Under the pieces are notes generated by a model. The model was not told the DNA's origin. It saw only the letters and a program-made list of their open reading frames with translations, and did not search any database. This document shows positions 24,675 to 33,348 of a stretch of DNA of 64,000 bases, one piece after another. A program made the translations under genes and the position numbers. Position 1 is the first letter of the stretch. The number at the start of each line of letters is the position of its first letter. Source of the stretch: Gemmata sp051859125 (GTDB lineage: Bacteria > Planctomycetota > Planctomycetia > Gemmatales > Gemmataceae); assembly GCF_051859125.1 (NCBI RefSeq), contig NZ_JBHYGG010000190.1, positions 1 through 64,000 of the forward strand, in the 5' to 3' direction.

Positions 24675-26015
24675 TCACTTCTTGATGAAGCTCTTGTGGA
24701 TGAGCGCGTTGCCGCGGCCGGCGTCGCGGGACTCCGAACTCAGCCCGGCCGCGTCCTCGACGCGCTGCACGTTCAACCGGTTCCCCGCGGCCGCGGGCGT
24801 CTGCACCGCGGCCGCGGGCTGCGGGTTGACGGCCACGTTGCTGCCGCGCATCCCGTAATATTGCTGGAGCCGCTGCCGCTGGTTGTCGGTCCGGTTCCGC
24901 AGTTGGACGGTCTCCTGGATCGATTCTTGCTGTTGAACCAGCGCCTGGCCGCTGCCGTTCGCGGTCACGATCGGGTTCACCGCCGTGTCCGGCGCGTTCG
25001 GCTGGCCCAGCCCGTCTTCGACCCAATAGAAGTTCCGCGCAGGGGCCGGGCCGGGGCAATTCAGCGCCACCGAGTCTTGGCGGGCGGCACCGTCGCATGC
25101 GGCCGCGGACGGCTGTTGGCCGGCGAGCGCGAGGAACCGCTCGACCTCGGGCACGGTCGGCACGGGCGGGAGCGGGCGGTCGGACTGCTCGGCGACCGCG
25201 TCGGCGGCCTGCGACCGGAGAAGCCGCGGCCACGCCTTCTGGAACATCGCGTTCGAGCCGTAGACCTCGGCCCCGGTCACCTGCCCGTTGACGAGGAACA
25301 CGCACCCGATCACGTTCCTCTTGCCCTCGCCGCCGGCCCGCAGCGCCGCCTCGAACTCAGCGACCTTCTGCTGGAGCGTCTTGTTCTCCAGGGTGAGCTG
25401 GAAGCTCGTCGCCGAATCCGGGGCGTTCACCGTGGTGCCGAGGTTCCTCGTGAACTTGTCCTGGTTCTCCTTCACGTTGTCCCACACCTCGGACTGCTGG
25501 CGGGTGGCGTTGGCGTACGCGAGCTTGGAGCCGACGATCCGCTGGTCCGACTTGGTGAAGTGCGTGCTGGCCTCGGCCCCGCGGCCCTGCCACCGCCCGG
25601 CCTCGACGCAGTGCGCCGGGAACGGCACGCGGCCCGACTTCGGGGGCACGAGCATGTCGGTGGCGAACACGCGGTCCTGCCGGCCGCCCTTGATGATGTC
25701 GCCCTCCTGCACGAACAGCTCGTAGTCGTCGGAGTTGTTCTCGACCTGGAGCGTGTTCACGTTGCCGGTCTCGTGGACGACCGCCCACCCGGCGTCGAGC
25801 GCCTCGGCGAGCGTGGCGACCTTGTGCGCGTCGCTCACCGCGTCCGGCCCGTGAACGAAGAACACGGTGAGGTTGCCGTGGGTGAGCGGGGCCGAGACCC
25901 GGGGCTGCTCGGCAGCCGTTGCGGACCGGGCAGGAGCGGCCGCTCCGCCGCCGGCGAACCACAGGCCCGCGAGGGCCAGGGCGACGACACCGAACGCTGC
26001 GTGTGACGACTTCAC
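24675..26015 (-). CDS. Secreted ARPP-1-domain protein
   Basis: Encodes 446 residues. After a signal peptide (VKSSHAAFGVVALALAGLWFAGGG start region) lies a domain with the ARPP-1 pattern: LTHGNLTVFFVHG, LDAGWAVVHETG, VNTLQVENNSDDYELFVQEGD in sequence, VPFPAHCVEAGRW and RNVIGCVFLVNGQVTGAEVYG. ARPP-1 domains were named from ADP-ribosylation-related gene neighbourhoods, and their activity is not established. The C-terminal 180 residues are low-complexity with Gln/Asn-rich stretches and no known fold. The start is GTG at 26015, preceded by GGAGGG; an upstream ATG overlaps the divergent promoter region. Confidence 0.75.
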   Translation of the reverse strand: MKSSHAAFGVVALALAGLWFAGGGAAAPARSATAAEQPRVSAPLTHGNLTVFFVHGPDAVSDAHKVATLAEALDAGWAVVHETGNVNTLQVENNSDDYELFVQEGDIIKGGRQDRVFATDMLVPPKSGRVPFPAHCVEAGRWQGRGAEASTHFTKSDQRIVGSKLAYANATRQQSEVWDNVKENQDKFTRNLGTTVNAPDSATSFQLTLENKTLQQKVAEFEAALRAGGEGKRNVIGCVFLVNGQVTGAEVYGSNAMFQKAWPRLLRSQAADAVAEQSDRPLPPVPTVPEVERFLALAGQQPSAAACDGAARQDSVALNCPGPAPARNFYWVEDGLGQPNAPDTAVNPIVTANGSGQALVQQQESIQETVQLRNRTDNQRQRLQQYYGMRGSNVAVNPQPAAAVQTPAAAGNRLNVQRVEDAAGLSSESRDAGRGNALIHKSFIKK

Positions 26016-26155
26016 GGGTAAACCCTCCGCCGAGGTGAGAGGCAGGCGCGAACCCCGAGATGGGACGACCGGTCGTTCCGATTGTAACCCGTGCGACCCC
26101 GCGAACGCGAGGCTAAGCTGGTAACGGGCGGGTAACATGTCTGCGAGGGAATCCG

Positions 26156-26896
26156 ATGCCGCCGCCGGGGTTCGAACCGTTCCTGCGGGCGATCTGCGCC
26201 GACCCCGAGGACGACACCGTCCGCCTCGCTTACGCCGACTGGCTCGATGAGAACGGCGACCCCGACCGGGCCGAGTTCATCCGGTTGCAGGTGGCCGCAC
26301 CGCAGCGCCCGAAGGGACCAGATGAACGTTCCGCACGCGAAGCGATCCTGTGGCGGGACAACGTGTCCCGTTGGAACCAAGAAGTGCCGACGCTCAGAGG
26401 CATCGATTGGGCTTGGGAGTACCGGCGCGGGTTCTTGTTTCAGTTCAGCGCTGTCGCAGGCAAGTGGTTTCTGGAACACCGCGCTCTACTGTTTGCTTCC
26501 GCGCCAATTCTGTCGCTGGTGATCAACGACGCGGGTCAGGGAACTTTGGAGAAGGTGTTCGCTGTCCCCGAGATCGGGCAACTCACGCAACTCTCGCTGC
26601 ACAACTGTCGGATCAGTCCGGGATTCTTCCGAGTCGTGAGCGGGTGCCCGCAACTCCCCAACCTTCGCGAGCTGCGATTCGATCGCCGGCACGGGTTACC
26701 ACTTCGCCAGAGCCTCACCGACGGAGAAGCTCGCGAACTCGCAGAGACGCCGATGCTCCCTCGTTTGGAGATCATCTCGACCGACGGCTGGATCAGCGAG
26801 GACGCGGAGCGGTTGCTCCTTCGACGGTTTAGGACCGTTCGCTCGGGCCACCGGTATCGACCCGGAGTTCCGCCTCCCGGTAGCCCACCTCCGTGA
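26156..26896 (+). CDS. TIGR02996-domain protein
   Basis: Encodes 246 residues. The first 45 form the planctomycete/myxobacterial TIGR02996 motif: FLRAICADPEDDTVRLAYADWL then DENGDPDRAEFIRLQ. That domain commonly precedes leucine-rich-repeat-like sequences, and here the middle shows LRR-type spacing (LTQLSLHNCRISPGFF, LPNLRELRFDRRHGL). A protein-interaction role is inferred; no enzyme is known for the family. GAGGG precedes the ATG at 26156. Its 3' end overlaps the 3' end of the opposite-strand JAMM gene by 68 bases. GC is lower than in neighbouring genes. Confidence 0.82.
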   Translation: MPPPGFEPFLRAICADPEDDTVRLAYADWLDENGDPDRAEFIRLQVAAPQRPKGPDERSAREAILWRDNVSRWNQEVPTLRGIDWAWEYRRGFLFQFSAVAGKWFLEHRALLFASAPILSLVINDAGQGTLEKVFAVPEIGQLTQLSLHNCRISPGFFRVVSGCPQLPNLRELRFDRRHGLPLRQSLTDGEARELAETPMLPRLEIISTDGWISEDAERLLLRRFRTVRSGHRYRPGVPPPGSPPP

Positions 26897-27278
26897 GCCA
26901 CCAGGCGCGAGCGACGGGTTCCGGGGCGGCGAGGCTCACGATCAGGTGCGCGGCGGTCTCGCCGTAGGTGTTGCGGGCGACGTCGCGGCGGCTGGGCACC
27001 GGGGCCGATGTCGGGTGCGAGTGGTAGATCGCCAGCAGTTCCAGCCCGCCCTCGCGCATCGCACGGAAGGCGCTCAGCATGTCGCGGGCGTTGCTCTCGT
27101 ACTCGGTCGCGCTCGCGGCGTCGTTGCGGACCGGGTAGCGCGCGGCCACTGTGCCGACGCCGCCGGCGATGCGGCCCGCGAGCAGCCCGCAGCACTCCAG
27201 CGGCGCGTCGGCGAGTGCGTGCGCAACGACATCGCCGAGGAGTGCGGCGGGGATCACGAGTCGCTCGAACGGTGGCAT
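26829..27278 (-). CDS. JAMM/Mov34-type metallopeptidase
   Basis: Encodes 149 residues consisting of a single JAMM (MPN+) domain. The zinc and catalytic residues are complete: Glu28 (PLECCGLL), His86 and His88 (YHSHPTSAP), Ser96 and Asp99 (PSRRDV), fitting E-xn-H-x-H-x7-S-x2-D. Bacterial standalone JAMM proteins cleave ubiquitin-like tails or cysteine-linked sulfur-carrier proteins (as in Mec+) or act in other removals. No ubiquitin-like or sulfur-carrier gene is adjacent, so the substrate is open. ATG start at 27278. Its last 68 bases overlap the convergent TIGR02996 gene. Confidence 0.88.
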   Translation of the reverse strand: MPPFERLVIPAALLGDVVAHALADAPLECCGLLAGRIAGGVGTVAARYPVRNDAASATEYESNARDMLSAFRAMREGGLELLAIYHSHPTSAPVPSRRDVARNTYGETAAHLIVSLAAPEPVARAWWLTEVGYREAELRVDTGGPSERS

Positions 27279-27326
27279 GGGGTGATTTTACCAAACGCCT
27301 CACCCGGAGGGTTGAGGCGGGTGCTC

Positions 27327-27391
27327 GGGCGAACCCTGAGCGCCAGCGAGGGGGTGCGCCTCACCCCCTCGCTGGTGCTCAGGGTTCGCCC
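27327..27391. repeat. Intergenic palindrome, gcgaaccctgagc family (copy 2)
   Basis: Arms at 27327-27356 and 27362-27391 (gggcgaaccctgagcgccag and complement, one mismatch in 30). It lies between divergent genes, so it cannot be only a terminator. Confidence 0.9.
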
Positions 27392-27452
27392 AAACAGTCC
27401 GGCTCGTGACCCGCTCACGCATCGCACGGGTTCGGGCCGCTACAACACGAGC

Positions 27453-28550
27453 ATGACACCCGACCCCGGCACCAAGTGGCACGACCCGGCGCTGCTCGAC
27501 CACCTTGTTCGCGTGCGGCAGCCGTGGGACGCGCTGGTGCGGCGCGTCGTGCGGGCCGTGCTGAAGCGCTACCTTCCCGACCCAAGCGGGGCGCTCGTCG
27601 AGATCGGGGCCGGCGGCGGGCAACTCCGCGAGTGGCTCCCGGATGATGTGGCGGCCGCGGTCACCCACACCGAGCCGTCCGGGCCGTTCGTTCGGGCGTT
27701 CCGCGAGCGGTACCCCGACGCGACCGTCATCGTCGCGGACGCCGCGAGCCTCCCGTTCGATGCGGGGAGTGTGTCGGGCGTGCTGGCGCTGTGCGTCCTC
27801 GACACGCTCCCCGACCTCGCCAGCGTGCGGGCCGAACTCGCGCGCGTCCTGCGACCCGGCGGGGTGGTCGCTCACGTCCTCGACCTCTCGACCAGTCCCG
27901 ACGCGCTGTTCCCCGAACTCATCGCCGGCGGCGAACTCCCGCTCACCAACTTTGCCCGCGACCCGGCGCTGCTCGACGTGCTGACCCCCGCCCAGCGAGC
28001 GGCGCTGCCGGCGGCCGACGACTTCGACGAGGTGCTCGCGGTGCGGTGGGGCGAGTTCGTGCCGTTCGTCGGGATGTTGGCGCGGTCGAACCACCCGCTC
28101 GCGGCCTCCGCCGACCTCGGGCCGTTCGCGAAGTTGCACGAGCCCGGCGGGTTCGACCCGGAGCGGTTCGCGCTCGAGTTTATGGCCGCGAGCGCCGACG
28201 CCGCCCGGCTCCTGAAGCTGAGCCGTGCGATGATCGGACTCTTCCTCGCGGCGCGGCAGTTCGGCCGGCCGTGGACGGTGCGGGCACTCTCGACTCGCAC
28301 ACACTTGCGAGCAAAACTGAGCGCCGCGTTCGGAAGCGACCACGGGTTCGCGGTCGAGTTCGCTGGCCCCGTGCGGGCATGGGAACCCGCCGACCGCTTC
28401 ACGCTGCGGCACGCCGGGCGAACGGTGTCGCGGCCGCTGCCGGTGCCGGGAACGCCCGTGGAGCAATTGGAGGGCGTGCCGCCCGCCCCGCTGCCGGCCG
28501 ACGGCGTGCGGGCCACCACAGTCGAGGTGTTTGTTGCCCGCCGCTTCTGA
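27453..28550 (+). CDS. SAM-dependent methyltransferase (class I) with C-terminal extension
   Basis: Encodes 365 residues. Motif I for S-adenosylmethionine is VEIGAGGGQLREW near residue 52. Later motifs are VIVADAASLPFDAGSVSGVL and VLRPGGVVAHVLDL, typical of the Methyltransf_11/25 folds. After about residue 160 the sequence departs from the minimal fold, with a helical part and a second half that I do not recognise. Methyl acceptor unknown. The start ATG at 27453 follows the palindrome closely, and the region upstream has no coding signal. Confidence 0.78.
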   Translation: MTPDPGTKWHDPALLDHLVRVRQPWDALVRRVVRAVLKRYLPDPSGALVEIGAGGGQLREWLPDDVAAAVTHTEPSGPFVRAFRERYPDATVIVADAASLPFDAGSVSGVLALCVLDTLPDLASVRAELARVLRPGGVVAHVLDLSTSPDALFPELIAGGELPLTNFARDPALLDVLTPAQRAALPAADDFDEVLAVRWGEFVPFVGMLARSNHPLAASADLGPFAKLHEPGGFDPERFALEFMAASADAARLLKLSRAMIGLFLAARQFGRPWTVRALSTRTHLRAKLSAAFGSDHGFAVEFAGPVRAWEPADRFTLRHAGRTVSRPLPVPGTPVEQLEGVPPAPLPADGVRATTVEVFVARRF

Positions 28551-28562
28551 AGGCAGTCGCCT

Positions 28563-28695
28563 GCGGCGGCAGAGGACAGAGGACAGAGGACAGAGGACAG
28601 AGGACAGAGGACAGAGGACAGACGAGCATACCCACCGGTGTCTGGCTGGCCTCTGTCGTCTGTCCTCTGCCACTTCTGCCCGTCGCCGAAGGCGT
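28563..28695. repeat. Palindrome with tandem heptamer (ggacaga)n arm
   Basis: Bases 28570-28621 are about seven direct copies of the heptamer ggacaga. The right arm (about 28649-28670) holds ctctgtcgtctgtcctctg, followed by gccgaaggcgtc, matching cgcctgcggcg at the left edge imperfectly. This is the purest tandem copy of the family in the window. Confidence 0.88.
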
Positions 28696-28803
28696 CCGGT
28701 TCGGGGCGACTGGGCCAAGGTTCTTTTTGCCCCGGTTCGCCGGACCGTTATAATCTGCCAAGTGGACCGCGCGCGGCCCACACCCCGACAGGAACGTTCA
28801 GCG

Positions 28804-31017
28804 ATGTCGATTCCGGTCCGCCACACGGTCGGTTCGCTTGCCGCGATAGTCGGCGGGGTGCTGCTCACGGCCGCCTCCGCCCTCGGCCAGAGCGCCGAGG
28901 GGCTGTTCGTCACGGTCCCCAATCCGATCACCACCGAGGGGGTGAACCGGATCAAGGCGACCGTGAACGCGCGGATCGACCCGGCCGCCCCGCAGCGGGC
29001 CGGTACCGTCGTGTTCGACTTCAACCCCGACGGCAAGCCGGCCGCCACCGCCGACTTCGGCGCGTGCCTCAGCCTCCAGGACTACATTCTCACCTCGGTC
29101 AACCGCAACGGCGTGAACACCGTCGCGTACGTCCACGCCCCGACGAGCGCGCACACGGTCCTGCCGGTCCTCGCGTGCCGCGAACTGGTGATGAGCCCCG
29201 GCGCGACACTCGGCCAGGTGACCGACGACGGCAACCCGCCGCTCGTTCCGCCGCTGAACGCGAGCAAGGAGACGCTGTACCGCGAGACGCTCGCCGCGGC
29301 CGGCCGCGGTGGGCTGGTGCCGGTCGTGCGTAAGATGTACGACCCGGCGGTGCAACTCCGCCGCGGCATCCCGCGGGTGCCGCCGCTGAACCCCGTGTAC
29401 TTCGACGCGGCCGACGCCGAGCAGGTCAAGAACATCGCCGGCGGCCCGAACTTCCCCCCGGTCGAGGGTGTCGCGGACGGGCAGGTCGGCAACTACACCG
29501 CCCGGCAGGCGATCAGCCTCGGGCTCGCGAAGGCCACCGCCGAGACCCGCACCGACGTCGCGAGCCTGTACGGACTGCGGGGCGGCAACCCCGACGACCC
29601 CCTGGAGGGCCGCACGCCGGACGTGTACTTCTGGGCCATCACGAAGGACATCGACGGCTCGGTCCGCGAGTCGGTCAACCGCGTGGTCCGCGACGTGCGG
29701 CAGAAGGGCGGGAACGTCCTGATCCTGGTCATCAACGTCGGCGGCAACGACCTCGTCGCGGCCCGGAACCTCGCGGACGACCTGCGGGCCGCGCAGACCG
29801 GCGACGACAAGATCAAGATCGTCGCGTTCGTCACCGAGCACGCCCCGGCCGCCGGCACGGTCGTCGCTCTCGGGTGCTCCGAGATCGTCGTCGCGAAGGC
29901 CAAGCCCGACGGGCTGGGCGACGCCAAGGAGGCCGACCTCGGCGACTTCGCCGCGTACATCAAGGCGACCCGCCAGGCCGACGTCGAGGCCAACCTCGGC
30001 AGTGTCCGCGACCTCGCCAAGAGCCAGGGCTACCCCGAGATCCTGATCGACGGCATGTTCCGCCACGACCTCGAAATCCTCCGCGTCAAGCCGGCCGGGA
30101 ACAACCTCGCGAACCAGCGGCGGTTCATGTCCCGCGAGGAGTTCGAGAGTGCGAAGGGCGAGTGGGTCGAGGACAAGGTAGTGAAGCCGAAGGGGCAACT
30201 CCTGAAGCTCACCGCGCAGCAGGCGGTCGAGTACGGGATCGCCCGCGTGGCCGTCGAGGGGACCGACGTGCGGGCGGTGACCTCCGCGTTCGGGTGGCCC
30301 GACGCGAAGAGCCCGGACCCCGGCTGGCTCGACAAGTTCGCCGACTTCCTCCGCAACCCGGTCGTCACCGTGCTCCTCGTGGTCCTCGGGTTCACCGGTC
30401 TGATCCTGGAACTCAAGCTGCCGGGGCTGACGGTGCCGGGGATCATCGCGGCGCTGTGCTTCATCCTGGTGTTCTGGGCGCACTCGAAGTTCAGCGGGCA
30501 GACGTTCGCCCTGGCGCTGCTCCTGTTCCTGCTCGGGCTCGCGCTGGTGGGCATCGAGATCTTCGTGCTCCCCGGGTTCGGGGCGTGCGGGATCTTCGGG
30601 ATCCTGTGCATGCTGGCCGGGCTGGGCGTCGTGACGATGGACAAGGTGCCGGCGACGGCCGGCGAGTGGGGCCGGCTCGGGGAGCGGGTGTCGGTGTACA
30701 TGTTCGCGATGATCGGCGCGTTCTTCCTGGCCTTCACCATCGCGCGGTTCCTGCCGAAGATCCCCGGCGGGAACCGGCTGGTGCTGAACGCGCCGGTCGA
30801 GACCGGCTCCCCCGCCGACATGCTCCCCGGGGCCGGCGAGGCGGCCGAACTGCTCGGCGCGGTCGGCACCACGAACACCCCGCTGCGGCCGGCCGGGATG
30901 GTCAAGTTCGGCGACCGGTTCGTGGACGTGGTGTCCGACGGCGGGTTCGTCCCGGCCGGCACCCGGGTCCAGGTGATCCAGGTCGAGGGCACCCGGATCG
31001 TGGTCAAAGAAGTCTAG
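28804..31017 (+). CDS. NfeD-family protein with two ClpP-like serine protease-type domains
   Basis: Encodes 737 residues. A signal peptide (MSIPVRHTVGSLAAIVGGVL) leads into a periplasmic part with two ClpP/SppA-like folds in tandem: VVFDFNPDG and later VLILVINVGGN with AGTVVALGCSEIVVA. Then come four or five membrane helices from about residue 518 to 645 and a C-terminal OB-fold (NfeD) from about 680 (GMVKFGDRFVDVVSDGGFV). Long NfeD proteins cleave membrane proteins such as stomatins and flotillins in archaea. Ser-Lys catalytic residues are not obvious in either protease-like domain, so one or both may be inactive. The start is ATG at 28804. It leads the nfeD-nfeD-floA cluster. Confidence 0.83.
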   Translation: MSIPVRHTVGSLAAIVGGVLLTAASALGQSAEGLFVTVPNPITTEGVNRIKATVNARIDPAAPQRAGTVVFDFNPDGKPAATADFGACLSLQDYILTSVNRNGVNTVAYVHAPTSAHTVLPVLACRELVMSPGATLGQVTDDGNPPLVPPLNASKETLYRETLAAAGRGGLVPVVRKMYDPAVQLRRGIPRVPPLNPVYFDAADAEQVKNIAGGPNFPPVEGVADGQVGNYTARQAISLGLAKATAETRTDVASLYGLRGGNPDDPLEGRTPDVYFWAITKDIDGSVRESVNRVVRDVRQKGGNVLILVINVGGNDLVAARNLADDLRAAQTGDDKIKIVAFVTEHAPAAGTVVALGCSEIVVAKAKPDGLGDAKEADLGDFAAYIKATRQADVEANLGSVRDLAKSQGYPEILIDGMFRHDLEILRVKPAGNNLANQRRFMSREEFESAKGEWVEDKVVKPKGQLLKLTAQQAVEYGIARVAVEGTDVRAVTSAFGWPDAKSPDPGWLDKFADFLRNPVVTVLLVVLGFTGLILELKLPGLTVPGIIAALCFILVFWAHSKFSGQTFALALLLFLLGLALVGIEIFVLPGFGACGIFGILCMLAGLGVVTMDKVPATAGEWGRLGERVSVYMFAMIGAFFLAFTIARFLPKIPGGNRLVLNAPVETGSPADMLPGAGEAAELLGAVGTTNTPLRPAGMVKFGDRFVDVVSDGGFVPAGTRVQVIQVEGTRIVVKEV

Positions 31018-31023
31018 GAACGC

Positions 31024-31110
31024 GGAGATTGGGGGTCGGACGGTGGGAGCCGGGGACAAGCAAACGAGCCGCCCCCGTATTTCCAACCCCCCATTCCCGG
31101 TCCCCAGCCT
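31024..31110. repeat. Intergenic palindrome, gattgggggtcgg family
   Basis: The left arm (gagattgggggtcggacggt near 31025) pairs roughly with right-arm accccccattcccggtcccc near 31086-31105. A related element lies at 61960-62043. It lies between the two nfeD genes inside the operon, just upstream of the second start. Confidence 0.7.
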
Positions 31111-31121
31111 ACAACAAGCGC

Positions 31122-31760
31122 ATGGACTACCTGACGCTCGCCCTCGTGCTGTTCTCGCTCGGCATCATCCTGCTGCTCGCGGAGGTACTGCTCCCGACCG
31201 GCGGGTTCCTGGTCGTGGGCTCGTTGTTGTTCTTCGCGCTCGGGGTGGGTATCATCCTGGCCCGGGGCACGGTCACGGAAGCGGTGGTCGCGGTCGCGGC
31301 GCTGGCCGTCGGGTTCCCGGCCGCGGGGTACGTCGCGGTCGCCGCGTACAAGCGGATGTCCGTCGGGGGCGAACTCGAAAGCTCCTCCGCGCCGCTGGAG
31401 GTCGCCGGGCAGACCGAACTGGAGGCGCTCAAGAACCGCACGGGCAAGACGGTCTCGCCGATGCGGCCGTCGGGCACCGTCGAGTTCGACGGCCGGCGGA
31501 TCGACGCCATGACCGAGGGCGTGATGCTCGACGCGGGGGTGTGGGTCCGGTGCGTCGCGGTGAAGGGCACGACCGTCCTGGTCCGCGGGATGGACCCGCC
31601 CGCCGACGTGGCCGACATCGACGGCCCGATTCCCGACGATAACCCCGCCCCGGCACCGAACATCAAGTTGGAGGCGGCGCCGAACCCGCCCGCGAGCCCG
31701 CCGCCGGTGCAGCGGGCCTCGCTCGACGACTTCGACCTGGACATCGGACTGGACAAGTGA
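31122..31760 (+). CDS. Short NfeD-like membrane protein
   Basis: Encodes 212 residues. Three to four membrane helices occupy the first 75 residues (LTLALVLFSLGIILLLAEVL, FLVVGSLLFFALGVGIILA, AVVAVAALAVGFPAAGYVAV). An OB-like beta domain follows (MRPSGTVEFDGRRIDAMTEG, VRCVAVKGTTVLVRG), matching truncated NfeD1b proteins that lack the protease part. The C-terminal 55 residues are Pro/Ala/Asp-rich. It probably pairs with the flotillin encoded 360 bases downstream. ATG start at 31122. Confidence 0.85.
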   Translation: MDYLTLALVLFSLGIILLLAEVLLPTGGFLVVGSLLFFALGVGIILARGTVTEAVVAVAALAVGFPAAGYVAVAAYKRMSVGGELESSSAPLEVAGQTELEALKNRTGKTVSPMRPSGTVEFDGRRIDAMTEGVMLDAGVWVRCVAVKGTTVLVRGMDPPADVADIDGPIPDDNPAPAPNIKLEAAPNPPASPPPVQRASLDDFDLDIGLDK

Positions 31761-32122
31761 ATCACGCGGAGCCGCAGACGGGCTTCAACCCTTTCAGGGT
31801 AACGAACAATCCCGGGCGCGGCCCGGGTCGGACCTTCGGGTGGTCGGCGGCCGAGACTCAAACATCCTGCGGCGCTCCGCCGCGGGTGACGTTGCTCGCG
31901 AATGCGTCCCCAGGGTCGTTGGTCTTTTCGCCGGGGGCCGGTGGGGTGCCCGGAACTGAACCGACCTGCGTCTCCCGTGCACCCCACCGGCCCCCGGCGG
32001 CGTGAACGACCCTGGTCCCGGATCGAAGTCGGTGCCGGCCACTCGTTGACTCAACCCGGCGAGCCCCCGCGGGCCGCCGCGACGCGGTACGAAGAACTGA
32101 ACCCCAGAAGGGAAACACAACA
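31761..32122. other. Long spacer between nfeD and floA
   Basis: This 362-bp region holds no gene. It contains the palindrome at 31910-32015 and small hairpins near 31808-31830 (cccgggcgcggcccggg) and 31870-31885 (gcggcgctccgccgc). A separate floA promoter in this spacer is possible but not identifiable. Confidence 0.45.
31910..32015. repeat. Long intergenic palindrome upstream of floA
   Basis: Arms at 31910-31949 and 31979-32015 pair over nearly 40 bases, with a few mismatches and one offset (ccagggtcgttggtc...gccgggggccggtggggtgc). I saw no other copy of this arm in the window. Confidence 0.85.
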
Positions 32123-33223
32123 GTGACGAACACCTTCGCGCTGCTCGCCCAGGGCGGGCCGGCCAAACTCGGCGAGAAGACCGGGGCCGCCAACCTCGAC
32201 AACGGGAGCATCATCCTGATCGGCGTCGCGCTCGTCGCGGTACTGATCTTCCTCGTGTTCCTGTTCATCTTCTTCAGCTTCATCCGACTCTGGATCCAGG
32301 CGCTGCTCACCAAGGCCGACATCGGCATCGGCAGCCTCATCGGGATGAAGCTCCGGAACGTCGACTACGGCATGATCGTCCGCCAGAAGATCGCGCTCGT
32401 GCAGGCCGGGGTGAAGGTGACCACGCCCGACCTCGAGTCGCACTACCTGGCCCGCGGCAACGTCCCCAAGACGGCCACCGCCGTGATCGCCGCCCACAAG
32501 GCCGGCCTCGACCTGCCGTGGCGCACGGCCGCGGCCATCGACCTCGCCGGCCGCGACGTGCTCGAGGCCGTCCGCACCAGCGTGAACCCGAAGGTCATCG
32601 ACTGCCCGGACCCGGCCAAGGGCAAGCAGTTCCTCGACGCCGTGTGCCGCAGCGGCATCCAGCTCCTCGCCAAGGCCCGGGTGACGGTGCGGACCAAGCT
32701 GGAGCGGCTCGTCGGCGGGGCGACCGAGGAGACCATCATCGCCCGCGTCGGCGAGGGCATCGTGAAGGCCATCGGCTCGGCCCACGACCACAAGGAGGTG
32801 CTCGCCAACCCCGGCATGATCTCGCAGACCGTGCTGCACAACGCGCTCGACGCGCAGACCGCGTTCGAGATCGTGTCCATCGACATCGCGCACATCGAGG
32901 TCGGCGAGAACATCGGCGCGAAGCTCCAGGCCGACCAGGCCGCCGCCGACCTCCGGGTCGCGCAGGCCGAGGCCGAGAAGCGCCGGGCCGCGGCCGTCGC
33001 CCGCGAGCAGGAGATGCGGGCGCTGTGCGAGGAGAACCGGGCCAAGGTCGTCGAAGCCGAGGCCCAGGTGCCCCAGGCCATCGCCGACGCCTTCAGCAAG
33101 GGGAACCTCGGGGTGATGGACTTCTACAACATGAAGAACCTCATGTCCGACACTTCGATGCGGAACAACATCGCGTCGATGACCGGCGGCGGCGGGGCCG
33201 AGAACACCCCGGGCCGCGGGTGA
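32123..33223 (+). CDS. floA: Flotillin-like protein FloA
   Basis: Encodes 366 residues. FloA proteins assemble in functional membrane microdomains and affect membrane fluidity and protein sorting. One membrane-embedded hydrophobic segment spans about residues 27-54 (ILIGVALVAVLIFLVFLFIF). The SPFH domain shows IGMKLRNVDYG, KVTTPDLESHYLARGNVPKT and ARVTVRTKLERLVGGATEET. A coiled-coil rich in Glu/Ala (ADLRVAQAEAEKRRAAAVAR) precedes GNLGVMDFYNMKNLMSDT. Length fits the FloA/YqfA family (about 330). The start is GTG at 32123 with an upstream GAAGGGA. Conservation of nfeD next to floA supports a shared function. Confidence 0.93.
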   Translation: MTNTFALLAQGGPAKLGEKTGAANLDNGSIILIGVALVAVLIFLVFLFIFFSFIRLWIQALLTKADIGIGSLIGMKLRNVDYGMIVRQKIALVQAGVKVTTPDLESHYLARGNVPKTATAVIAAHKAGLDLPWRTAAAIDLAGRDVLEAVRTSVNPKVIDCPDPAKGKQFLDAVCRSGIQLLAKARVTVRTKLERLVGGATEETIIARVGEGIVKAIGSAHDHKEVLANPGMISQTVLHNALDAQTAFEIVSIDIAHIEVGENIGAKLQADQAAADLRVAQAEAEKRRAAAVAREQEMRALCEENRAKVVEAEAQVPQAIADAFSKGNLGVMDFYNMKNLMSDTSMRNNIASMTGGGGAENTPGRG

Positions 33224-33242
33224 CGGTTCCGGTCAGAAGTAG

Positions 33243-33333
33243 CAGAGGTCAGAGGACAGTCAGCAGCGAACGCTATCTGTCCTCTGTCCTCTGTCCTCTG
33301 TCCTCTGCCGCCGAAGGCGTCTGTCCTCTGCTC
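33243..33333. repeat. Intergenic palindrome, ggacaga/tgtcctc family
   Basis: The left arm (gcagaggtcagaggacagtc near 33242) pairs with repeated tgtcctc units at about 33277-33305, followed by the word gccgccgaaggcgtctgtcc. It lies between floA and the next gene in the same transcript direction. Confidence 0.8.
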
Positions 33334-33348
33334 TCACGGGGCTCCGAC

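Noticed and set aside
28570..28621. The ggacaga tandem as a simple microsatellite in coding sequence.
   Set aside because: It is outside the neighbouring genes, between the methyltransferase stop and the nfeD start, and pairs with a partner arm.
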